Part shown: positions 13,073-24,200 of the stretch, piece by piece
Position numbering within the stretch: the first letter of the stretch is position 1
Layout: each line of letters starts with the position of its first letter
Assembly (NCBI GenBank): GCA_012932295.1
Contig: JAAONU010000002.1
Span: 16,777,388-16,841,387 of the forward strand
Origin: Cyclina sinensis
Lineage: Eukaryota; Mollusca; Bivalvia; Venerida; Veneridae
Direction of reading: 5' to 3'
Length of the DNA: 64,000 bases
Notes under the pieces: model-generated
What the model was told of the DNA's origin: nothing
Databases searched by the model: none
What the model saw: only the letters and a program-made list of their open reading frames with translations
Program-made: the position numbers and the translations under genes

Positions 13073-14777
13073 ATGCAGTGGTATCGATTAGTTATTCTAA
13101 ATGTATTGCTTCTTTATAAAAACACGTCTTTTGCCTTTTTTGAGCATGGTACCGCAAAACAAAAGTGCCAGTTTGGTGGCGGATTATTATCGTACGACGA
13201 CTTCGTGAATGGAAATGGATTTATTTTACTTAATAATGAAAGGAAAAGCTTCGTAAATCTCAAAGATGGTGAATCAGCATGGATTTCCGGTATGGTTAAA
13301 TTTTCAAAATTTATAAGCTGGCACGGCTGTTTTGAGAACTTACAGGCTGTAAGACAGTACTTATATGACAATAACGTTAATTTTACCAAATGTTTTGAAA
13401 TCTGTGACACATATAACAATACAATGAAAGTGTCCTATGTAGGACTCAACGACAAAAACTGTTTCTGTATAACGACAGAAAACATTACCAAATCTACAAC
13501 TGTGGACAAGAGTGCGTGCAGTCCGGTATACCCATATCATATAAACGATTATAACGGTTCTAACGAAAGAGCAACAAGTGTGTTTCAGATTCACAATGAT
13601 TTGATATTTCCAGCATACGACCTTCAACAAGTGTGTGCATGCTAAAAATGTTAGTAGGGCTGTAAGGTATGGGACCTCATCTTGTTATTCCACGGAAAAG
13701 GCTACAGGCGGATTCATATGTACAAATGATGCTACGGGGAAGCTTAACAACTCAGTGTGAACAGTTTTTTCGAGCCAGTGTAAAGTCACCGGTATTTTGC
13801 CTTCAGCACAATAAGCTAAGTTGGATGAAAGCCAAAACCCGATGCTCAGATTATTCCGGAAAGTTAGTATCTCAAATTGTCTCCACAATGCTTCACGAAA
13901 TAACAAATAGGTCGACATATTGGACAGGGATATTTCGAAGTTTCAAAATTATCGAGGACAGGTCTAGAGTAAATGATGATTACACAGCTTGTTTAGCTGT
14001 TACAAGGGTTGGCTGAAAGATTAGTTATGGATCCTGATAATTGTTCATTCACGAAAAGAATACTTGTGTTCGGACTGGACATGGAATACAAAGCCAACAA
14101 CATCTACACATTCTGTTGCCTACTGAAACACCAGAGCAGAAAATAAGAAACATGAAGAAATATATATAATTGTCGTTGCCCTAGTACTTGTTCCTGTGCT
14201 GGCAATTATTGTATACCTTATTTTCAGACGCTTTTACAGAATAAAGCATCATGTCAGACAGTCTGAAAATGTATCTGCATTCGGCGAAAACAATGAATAC
14301 ATCGAAATTCCATATGAAGGAGAAGGAACAAATGACGTACTTGCTCAGAAATTACAGAAAAATACTTTTGAACAGGTTAAACCGAAGAAACCTTTGAGGC
14401 ATACACTTAGAAAGCAACATAATACATCGGCATACGAAAATTTTAAGTTAAATGTATCAGAAGAATCAAATTTTTCCCCTAATGCTATAAATAAAGATTA
14501 CGACAAAGTGGATTTCAAGTTGGGAAAAAGAAATAATGCAGATTTAGAATGTATAGAAAAAAATCACATTTACAATCACACAACGGCAAGGATCGGAAGT
14601 AATGGCGAAGAAGAGTATGATAGAACGTTATCCGTGAAATCTGATCACCAGTTAGACCCCAGTGTATACAACACTCTCGAGAAAACATTTAAAAACATAG
14701 AGAAACTACAAAGAAATGCTGATATCGAAAATGATTCTGAAGTTGAAGCACCAGAGGTGGACCTTAACGCGTCCTGA
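13073..14777 (+). pseudogene. WSC / C-type-lectin-like transmembrane receptor, frameshifted (best-preserved copy)
   Basis: The first 190 codons are open: signal peptide (MQWYRLVILNVLLLY...), then a WSC-like core (CFEICDTYNNT, YVGLNDKNCFC, ATSVFQ). After a frame change near 13,620 come YGTSSCYST and GGFICTNDATG, and after another near 13,757 a divergent C-type-lectin-like domain (CLQHNKLSWMKAKTRC, GKLVSQ, STYWTGIF, ACLAVTRVG, DPDNCSFT). No EPN or WND calcium motif is seen. Further shifts lie near 14,014, 14,055 and 14,163. The transmembrane run (IIVVALVLVPVLAIIVYLIF) and a 190-residue tail are open to the stop. Tail tyrosines include NEYIEI, KDYDKV and SVYNTL, the last fitting the ITIM pattern S-x-Y-x-x-L. 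With five or more shifts it is probably a pseudogene, but residual assembly indels cannot be excluded. Confidence 0.72.
14163..14777 (+). CDS. Open transmembrane-plus-tail segment of the WSC/lectin receptor
   Basis: From 14163 the frame is continuously open through the membrane helix and tail, ending NDSEVEAPEVDLNAS and a TGA at 14775-14777. Motifs: YIEIPYEGEG, AYENFKL, KDYDKVDF, HIYNHT, SVYNTLEK. Acidic and Asn/Lys-rich otherwise. Length and motif spacing suggest a signalling tail; the related tail at 17.5-18.0 kb retains YDKVDL and HIYDHT, so these tyrosine sites were under constraint before decay (inference). Confidence 0.6.
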   Translation, partial: YIIVVALVLVPVLAIIVYLIFRRFYRIKHHVRQSENVSAFGENNEYIEIPYEGEGTNDVLAQKLQKNTFEQVKPKKPLRHTLRKQHNTSAYENFKLNVSEESNFSPNAINKDYDKVDFKLGKRNNADLECIEKNHIYNHTTARIGSNGEEEYDRTLSVKSDHQLDPSVYNTLEKTFKNIEKLQRNADIENDSEVEAPEVDLNAS

Positions 14778-14789
14778 ATGAAAAATCAT

Positions 14790-16020
14790 CCTTAAATTGT
14801 GTACTATGACAAACCTTTTTCGTATGCAGTCAAAACATCATTTAACAAAAGTTGGTATCCCTTAACTGTTAAAATAATATGATTTTCTATTCATTCAATA
14901 AAAACACTTCAATACATTACACTTAGACACCTGACGACATTTGTAGAATCGTAATGAAGTTACGTCAAAAGTGTAGTGTTAATACTTGACAGACGCCTTC
15001 GGAGTTGTTTCATCGTTAAACGTGAACATCGATATGTCCGTCGTAAGAGGTTTTCTTTTAGATCTGGAGATCCGAGGATCGAATTCTGACTACAGCTTTA
15101 AATACTTTCTTCTTTGGTTATAGACTACATAGTGATGAATGCCCAAGTTGTTTCAGTACGTTTCGTCTGCGAACAACCACAGAGAATTAGTTTAAAGAAA
15201 TTTAAAATGTCTTTAAGACACATGGTACAAAATGAACCTACCCAGAGTTGTTGGGTGTTTGTTATTATGATTGCTTAAATGCATAGATGTCAGAAAAGCG
15301 TCATTCAGCTTTTGCAACAAAAGTATCTGTTGGATCAGTTTGTCTTAAGACATTCTCAGTGTGGTCACCAAAATACAACTTCGCCCCTAAAAGACCGCAC
15401 AATAATTGATCTGGCAAAATGACGCCGTTCTTTTAAGTTTGAAAACGCTTCTGGTGTTCGTATTCGTGTATCACTATAGATGTTTCATAGCAGATTACAT
15501 GACGCCCAGTTACATGCTAGCCGGCATATTGTACGTCCACAGAAGATGCACATTTACTGACAAAAGCGTCTACTCTTCGGCCATGTTCATTTGAAACCTA
15601 AGCATTATGGTCTCGTACTGTTTCAAGACGAACCGTAAGTTTTGTCTAGACCTCCACAATGGACCTCCACTGTGCATGACGTCAGCGCAATGAACGCTTC
15701 AAAGACTGTTGCATAACTGAGCGTAGCTAATTTGGAGTTGGGTCTGTTTGAGCTGATTGTTTGGAGTGGCAGTTCGTACGATAGACGAAGCGACCTCCGT
15801 GTCTTTCTGAATGGCATCGGGACTGTTCCGCGTTATTCTTAAGTTGGTGCTATGTGAAGAGGATGTTTTGTATACGATAACACCAGCGTACATCGTGTGT
15901 TTTGAAAACATTGTAAATATGTACCCTATTTCAAATGGTTTTAACTTATTTGATTTTTTTGTTATCTGTGCTACCTGTGTAGATTTAATTGATCAATATT
16001 GATACATCCATAATATATAT
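14790..16020. other. Intergenic stretch, no gene recognised
   Basis: Frames of 60-70 codons at 15406-16002 show no known motif, no conservation with the duplicons and no consistent splice pattern. The part at 15,600-15,850 is richer in GC and has one 'tgacgtca' (about 15,677). I see no supportable gene. Confidence 0.45.
14897..14902 (+). promoter_or_regulatory. Poly(A) signal AATAAA
   Basis: AATAAA lies 120 nt after the tail stop codon of the WSC/lectin receptor copy, the usual place for a 3' end signal. Confidence 0.5.
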
Positions 16021-16540
16021 ATTTGAGAAGTGACGTTTAAGCTGCTGAGGACTTAAATCACATACAGCTGGAAAGCTTTATTATATTAAAACGTCTTTTT
16101 ATTATAACTGAATTACAATCTAAATTAACAAAATCTTCATTCACTGTAAACTGTATTTTTGTAAAGGGATTTTTCAAGCTTAAAATGTTTATCATAATAA
16201 TGAAAATAAAAAAAATTTTTTAAAATATTCTTTACTGATTCGGAAGTGCCTCGAGCTTTTGTATTTCCGAGGAAGAATAACTTTGTGGACCCTTACAGAA
16301 ACTGTTAGGCTCTGGACTTGATTATACCTAAGAGGGCATTTAAATTAATAAATCCGTTAAAATTTAAAAAAAATGAATACACGTTTAAATATACAATAAG
16401 TTCTAAGAATTTGACCCTGTCTTATTCAACTATTTTCATGCATGGTTGCCGTAGATTTTGCGTAAATGAATCAACCATCAATTTGAAAAAAATCTGCACA
16501 AATTATATTTTGAAATCATATTTTAATCCAGTGGCATGTT

Positions 16541-17990
16541 GTACGAAAAAATAGTTGATTGCAACGGATACATTCTATTTGAAAATAAACAAAATCGAGA
16601 GACTGCATGGATATCAGGCCATGTTGAATTTTGTGAATTCCGAAGTATGGTTGTTACAGCAACACATTGTTAATGACACTGTTTTTTCTCCAAATACTCT
16701 TAACAAGTTGTTACAATATTTTGACAAATATAAAACAAAAGCAATGTACTCATTTAGGACTCATTAACAAACATTGCTATTTTATAACGACAAGCAGACA
16801 TTAAGACACAGGTACTGCAATTGTAAACCCAGTGATTGCATTGAAGTAGATCAATATAATATAAACGAGTACGAAAGATTTTTTTTATGAAAGTGGCGTG
16901 TATTTTCAATTCACAATAGATTGACACCAACAACGAATGACCTTCAACAGAGTGTTTTTGCACAAACTACTGCGATATGGGACCTCATCTTGCTATGCCA
17001 AAGAGCATGGATGACGCGGATTCATATGTACAATTGCTGTAACAGGAAAGCTTAACAATTCATGTGAACAGTTTCTCGAGCCCACGAATATGTCTCAGGC
17101 ATATTGCATCCGGGACGAAATCATACAAAAGCTGAAAGCCAAATCCTCCTGCTTAGCACATTCTGGAAATTTAGATTCCTGATATATTCCCTACAATGCT
17201 TGACAAAAAGGTAAATGGGTCGAAGTATTGGACGGGAATGTTTCGGAGTTTCAACGTAACCGAATACATATCTATGGAAAACAATGTCCAGAAAGCATGT
17301 TTAGCTGTTACAAGGGTTGGCGACATGAAAGTTCTAGATCCAGACAATCGTCTATCGCAGAAAAATAGTTTTGTTCGGACTGTAGTTACAATGACTACAA
17401 CCATTATCCAGATTGATATCTTTGACAGACTAAAGCAAGGAAAAACTGTATATAGTCGTAGTTGTGGTAAGTGTTAAAGTGTTGGCAATTATAGCACGCG
17501 TGCTTTTCAGACACGTTAAAAATAGGAAGCTACAGAAGCGACAATGTGCGCCATTGTCAACATCTGAAGTCATTAACGAATGTATTGAATCATCAGTTGA
17601 TCGGAATGTTTTGTATTACGGATATGCACAGACATTAATTTAAAAGAATAACACTTCTACGTAAGTTAAACTGAACAAACCGTTGAGGGACACACTGAGA
17701 AAACATGAGGGGTTGCTTGATAAAAATTGTACGATTAAGTCCATTGCAGGTGAAGAATCAAAGGATTCCTCAAAAGGCTTGAATGCAAATTATGACAAAG
17801 TGGATCTTAGTACCACAAAAAGACAATTGTTAGAATGCACACTATCAGAATAAGAAAGCCATATTTATGATCATACTTTGTCAAAGGTTGGAACCAGTGT
17901 TGGGAAGTCTATGATAAGATGCTGTGCGCTCATCAAAAAGGACTCAGTTGGCTAGTACATACTCCTAACTTTCTCAAAAAGATGTTTGTG
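16541..17990 (+). pseudogene. Decayed WSC/lectin receptor copy 2 (right duplicon)
   Basis: Matches copy 1 and the 13.07 kb copy: GETAWISGHVEF-like opening, then VNGSKYWTGMFRSFNV, KACLAVTRVG, LDPDNRLSQKNSFVRT. The tail is represented by NYDKVDL, HIYDHT and later pieces up to about 17,990, with stops between. It faces the 3' end of the giant receptor, which ends at 21,004 on the other strand. Confidence 0.7.
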
Positions 17991-17999
17991 ATGAATAAT

Positions 18000-20900
18000 C
18001 ATTGAACATTGAAAGAGCTCGACATTAGTTATTAATGTAAGGAGGAAATACAGAAGTTCTCAGTAATGAATATACGACAAGGTACTTTTCGAGTTAATTA
18101 AGAATATTTTTTTTCATGTACAGATTTTTTCGTCATATATGAATTTTATTTCCATGAAAAGCGGCATCTTTTTCCTGGATATATTAAGTTATCTCCAAAA
18201 CCTAGAAGTCCGTTCTTTTATAAGAAAAACATTCATAACTTTATCTCTCTTCATTAGTAGAGAGAGAGAGAGAGTGAGAGAGAGCGACCCATGACAAACG
18301 CTCTTTTTTTAGTTTTCCTGGTATTCAAGCAAAGCAAACTATGACATGACTGTCGAGGAATCAGTGAAAAATTCCAAACATTCTCCTTCTTTATCGTCTC
18401 ACATAAGTAATTTATACTATTTGCCTTATATCCATTACATTCATATTTGTGCAGTACATGTCTAAAATTCGAGATATATCCCGGAAAATATGTAAGTGCT
18501 TTTGAACATAAAGAGAATGGATTTTATAAACTTTGGAGTGGCTTTTTCCTGTACGCCATTAAGTCTGTTTCGTTTACATGAAAGCTACATAATTTAGATA
18601 TGTCTGAACTGGTGAAAAGGACTTTTTATCTGTGCCTTTTATACGTAGTAGAAAGTTAAACATCCTCTTTAACAATTGATATGAAACACAGCAATTAACA
18701 GATCGGTCACACAATCAAAGTTTCGTTCTTTGTGTACAGATAGAATTTTCACCCCCCCCCCCCGCCCCCACCCCCAATTTGGTTTCCATTAATAATTTTG
18801 ATGGCAACGTAAAACGAGAATTTTAATGAAATTCTAACATTTTCCGATAAAATAGTCTTTTTTTGATTACGTGCTAAAGTACAAACAAATTTTAAACAAT
18901 ATTGGTAGAGGTTTATAACACAGTGCTATATAAACATTTCAGAAATTTCTGATAGGAAACATGTTAAGATTTTTCAGTTTAAAACGTTATGTAAATCCTG
19001 CTATTTTGGTATATTTTAAATTTGCAAGTGAAGCCTGATCTTGATCATATCGTCTGCTGTATAGTTAGTTTTGACAAGATAAGACAAAATTGCTTTACGT
19101 TTATATTTACTGTGTTGTTTTCAAGGGGGAGGTAGTCAAACGCGTCTCTCTATATACAACATAAATATAAGATGACAATAAAACATATGTACTTATTACA
19201 GAATTTATTTCTATGGCAACTACTAATCAACTACTTACATCAACAAAATGAAAGAAATCATCATATATCACAGTCATCGATTACAGATTATCACTGCTAT
19301 ACAGTTTATTATAATTTCTAAGGACCCTGAAACCTTGTCTAACTTTAAGCATATTTTCATTGCAACATGATGGCAGATCTTTGTCCAAATCGCTGTTTCT
19401 AATAGTAATTCTGCTGAAAACATGTTTACCTGAGCACAGTTTCTGTTATAAGAACTCTGGCTGAGCTTAATGTTACTATCGGTACTTCACAGATACCTTC
19501 GATATATTTACAAAACAATCATAAACAAAACAAGGTCATTTGGTACTTTTAGTGTGGCTACACCAGATAAAATATAAAATATCAAAACTGGAGACTGAAA
19601 TGGCCTACTTTATTTAATATATCATTACATATCAAGGAAGTAAAAGGTGGACTCATTGCACTGAGATATACATGAAAAAAGATTTTCCTTGAACAAAGCT
19701 TGTATATTTGTTTAGACACTGAAGTTGACCTATGTAGTCGAGTAAAGGTGTTGAAATGCCCAAAGGATGCTTAATCAATGAGGCAGATATACCTGAACTG
19801 CGCATTTAAGGAAGATGTTAAAGAAATCCAGGCATAAAAGAATTGCAAAATACAAGTGTTTTTATGTGAGCATCTGAGAAAAGAACGGAATTGAATAATG
19901 CTTTAGTAGTAAGAATTAATTACATAAAAATATAATCCTTAACTTACAGAATTGTTTTAAGCAAAAATATCCGTTGTGTGTTGGGAAACATGTTCAACAC
20001 ACTATTTCACCTTTGAGATTAACATAAAGAAGAAACTTATCATTTTTAAAGAGAGATTGAGACAGCGTGTATTAAGGAAAACATCATCAGTATTATCATA
20101 CTGAAAATAAACGAAGACGATAATCACTGAATTAATTGATGGCTTCGGCATGTTTAAAAGCTCCTATTGTAAGCTTTCAGATCCAATGTTATATGAGTTT
20201 TATTGAATAATAAGATTCTGAATAAAGAAAAATAACGGATTAACACTTACACAATATAAAAGTTGACCGAAACGCTATCTACGGTAATTCTATCAAAACA
20301 TGACGATCATACTGGAAAATTGTGTTTTAAAAAAAAGAAAAGGAATACAGTCTTCTTAAAAAAACAACAATATAGCAATTCAACATTTATGATCAGCTGC
20401 AAGATTTACAAGGACTCAAGTATGTCTCTTATATCAGTTTTTAAGGAAACTAGAAAGATGGCAACTAGATCTTGAAGAAATTTCGGTTGATATAATTGTT
20501 AACCATTTTGTCAACATTATTTCACCATCTCTGACTCCTAAGTTAAGTCTCAGAGTATCCAAATATCTAACTGTAAATAGATAGATATGTATATATATAC
20601 ATTTAAAATTATATGATGCCTTTACTTTAGGCCAGTACAGCAATTTTTCAGAAGAAAACAAGGTCTTCAAATATTTGTTTCTTTTGCTTCAGAACAATGC
20701 TGAAAGACATTAGTTACACTGTTTAATAAAATATCATGTACTCTTTTCTGTTAGTGCACATGAAAAAAAAACACAAAGACATAATGATTTTTAATAACCT
20801 GACGATAAATACCTATCAACATGAACAAAAATTTAAAAGAATTATATGTACACTACTCTTTTTACCAGTTTCATATTTTGGCAACATCAGAAGAATGCAG

Positions 20901-21000
20901 TTACATTTCTTATCAATAACTAATTTCAGTCTTAATTAAACGTTAACGGCAGTTATACATAATGAATTCTTCAGTCGGCGACTCCAGTATTTGAACTTAT
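18000..21000. other. Region between convergent receptor genes
   Basis: Non-coding. It holds an (AG)n run at 18,257-18,286, a C-rich tract at 18,752-18,775 and sequence matching 3,440-8,280. The 3' UTR of the giant receptor should lie in its right part. Confidence 0.5.
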
Positions 21001-21003
21001 TTG

Positions 21004-21246
21004 TTATCGTAAATCTTCATCAGATTCTACTTCTATTCGTTTTATGTGAAATGGCGGCTCTTCTTCATAATAGTCCCCAGAGTACTGCTGCCTCGTTTCC
21101 ATCTCATCGTCATCGTAACTGTGGTGTCTGTGTTTTGATCTTGACCTCTCCTTGTCACGTGATCGAGAAGAACGTGGTGACCTGTGACTTTTCCTTTCTC
21201 TTGGCGGTGAGACGTTAAGGAAGTCCTCATATTGTGACGGTTCGAC
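21004..21246 (-). CDS. Giant receptor exon 49: last exon, Arg/Ser-rich C terminus and stop
   Basis: 81 codons including TAA at 21004-21006. Reads [17 protein letters not shown], then an RS-rich run ([16 protein letters not shown]), HSYDDDEME, and ends VESDEDLR. Acceptor attag. RS repeats like these are typical of SR splicing factors and unusual in a receptor tail. The copy at 8294-8536 has a nonsense codon. Confidence 0.82.
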   Translation of the reverse strand, partial: VEPSQYEDFLNVSPPRERKSHRSPRSSRSRDKERSRSKHRHHSYDDDEMETRQQYSGDYYEEEPPFHIKRIEVESDEDLR

Positions 21247-24200
21247 CTAATTGTAAAATATATAGGATTTTCCTTTGTTAGGGTCTAGTGCACACCTTCC
21301 TATAATTGTATAAATACAACCTCTGACATCTGCGTCAGGGAATCAATTCTTTGGCTCAGTGGTTACAGTACTGGCTTGTCACGCGGGAGATCGGAGTTCG
21401 AATCACGCTCTGGATTAATTATTCTAAGATGCACTGCATCTTTCTCTCACGGACTTTCATGTTCGTAAGATGGGGGCTTGTCAGGGATAACCCTTCCTCG
21501 ATTTTTATAAAAATCAAATAAAAAAGAATCTTTCAAAATTTCTGTTTGATCTTCTGATCTTGAAAATTATACAAAATATCATTCGTCATAATAAATGATA
21601 ACCACTAAGAGGGGATGTGTTACAGTCTAGTGTACACCTTCCTATAATATATAAATCGAATCCCTGGGTTGCATATTCTTTGTTTACGGACTTACTTTAG
21701 CATTGTCTACAGTTTAATATTGCTATTGTTGCCTATCAGCCTTAGTTCAATGCATTCAAAAATGAATGTTTAGTATACAAGTACAACGAAAATAATTGTT
21801 CCTGTTTGCAAATGTATTTGAAATAAACACAACTGTCACAAGTCTCAAATATTTAATATTTGTTGAGAATTGCTGGGAAGGAAATATTTATAGTTTAAAA
21901 AAACACATTTAAAAACATGATACTCAAGTTGTTTAAAATTTCGTACATGTACTCTTGGCTGAGTCAGTGGAGATGATGGTCTAAGGATTACATTGTCTGG
22001 TGGTTTGGATACCAGACGGTGAGGCATTGGAGCAAGCGCCTTTGGCAAAGGCCCACCACCAACGTAACGTTCAGCAGGTCCCATCGATTCTTCTTCATAT
22101 CGATGATGCGATCTCTTCTCAGACGATGAACGATCTTTTCGATTCCGCCGCCTCCTGCGTTTTTGCTTCGGTTGTCTAAAAAGATTGTTGTGATAATTTT
22201 ATTTGTCTAGAAAAGGGTTCTGTCGACTTCTTATGAACAAACGAAGAGACAATAAATGACTCTTTAGAAACAAGTCTGGAAAGTTAAAATATAGTATTCT
22301 AAAACTGCCTTCATGATCAAGTTTTCATTTATATTTCGGTACAATGTTTGAGTTTCAAGAAATCTGAGTATATCTCTAACTCCACATCATCAGCATAATG
22401 AAAGTTACTCCATGTTATCACCTTAATCCTCTTAAGGGGTTTTGGATAAAAGGAGTAAGAAGTCATACTTTGTCAAACCTATAGGATATTCCAATTCATC
22501 TTATAACATGGAAACAATAGTGTAAAAAGTTAGATAACTCTTTATTCAGTAATTTCATCTATCATGCCCATTGCTATGCATCGGATTTAAAGTCATATTT
22601 TTCCTCTAGTTCTAGAAACATCACCTGGATTATAGCACATATACTTAGAGAACAGTCAAAATCTAAAACTGCAATCTTAAAATGTGATATATCTTTGAAA
22701 ATTTAAGCTAGGTTCCTTTGCATAAAACCAGGGCCTTAATTGATTAATCTCAATTAAAGCCCTGATGAAACCGAACATCAGAAGCAATCAAGATTGCTTT
22801 AACTAGCATTATCCATTAACTCAAAGCATACATAAAATTGTAGTAGTCTTTTATTTGTAAGAATCTAGGATCCAAGATTATATCATTGTTTTTAAATGGT
22901 GCTAATATGCAACTTTAGTGTTTCTCATTTTGTTTGTATCAATCAAAGTCTTTAAAATTCAACGATTAAAGCAAACACTAATGTATGGAGTCTCAGATAT
23001 TGATCAATGTCCACTAGTGTATCACAAAATAACATTTATTTGTGCAGATGTATTTAAGTAGCTCTATAACTTACACATAAGGGTCTCCGTCCATTTCATT
23101 CTTGTAATGAATATCTCGTGGAGATGACGTCATCACTGGATCACGTGGTGTGCGGTTCGATCGCTGTGTTGAAGCGTTGAGAGATTGCCCACCACTGGAC
23201 ATGTACAAATTCTTTCTCTTTATCCTAAAATAAAAGATAATTTTTTTTGCACAAATGTACACGTGCTATCAAAATCTAGATAAAGATCTGAAAGTGCCAA
23301 TAGCAATAGATGGGGTTATTTTATGAACTGATTTTTATTTGAAATTTAGTTTTGTTTAACGTTTAAATTAGCCTAGCCAAATAGATGTTCCAGACAATTA
23401 TCATTATGAAGCAATAATATACAGAGATATAAAATTGTAATGATTTAATCAATGCTGAGTTATTTTTCCATTTGTACAATAATAAAACTAACAGAAATAA
23501 TTGTTATTCATGATACTGTTAATCTTAAGAAGTAAGTTGGACAGACTGGTTTCCAAACTGATGCTGTATAAATAGATTTAATTTAAACTTTATAAGAATG
23601 TATCTTAAGATAAACAATGACTGTATCAATGTTGAAATAAATTGTTTAATAAAAGGAATTTTCAACTTTTCTTACTTTCCACTAATTTTCTCTTCAAACA
23701 CTGGAACGTGCACAGAAATGTCAGTTTTAACTGATCCACTCTCATCTGACATCGGGGCTTCCACAAATGGTACCCTATCAAGAGGTCTACCCTTCTTCTC
23801 ACGAACATCTTGGAGGTTGTAGCTTACAAAATGCATGTCAACATTCCCATACCTACAAAAATATCAATTTCTGAAGGAAAAACAATATTTGGTAATTTTA
23901 TTCATGTGTAAGGGGTACCTTTACATCTGCATGTTCGGTAAATAATGTGTAAAACATTCCACATTCATTTTGACTGTGGTAACCTGCTTTTTGTTTGTTT
24001 GTTTGTTTGTTTGTTTGATTGATTGCCTGTCTGTTAGTTTGTTTGTTTGTTGTTTTTTTTTTCATTTTCCCTAAAATATACATTTATCTAGAAGTTCCTA
24101 GGTTTTACCTGTATTTACTTTCAATTCTAAATATATAACTCAAAAATCTTTATTTTGGTACAAACACTTGTGAATAACAACTTGATATATTTATACATGC

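Noticed and set aside
15406..16002. Several 60-70-codon frames on both strands
   Set aside because: No motif, conservation or splice pattern; left as unexplained intergenic DNA.
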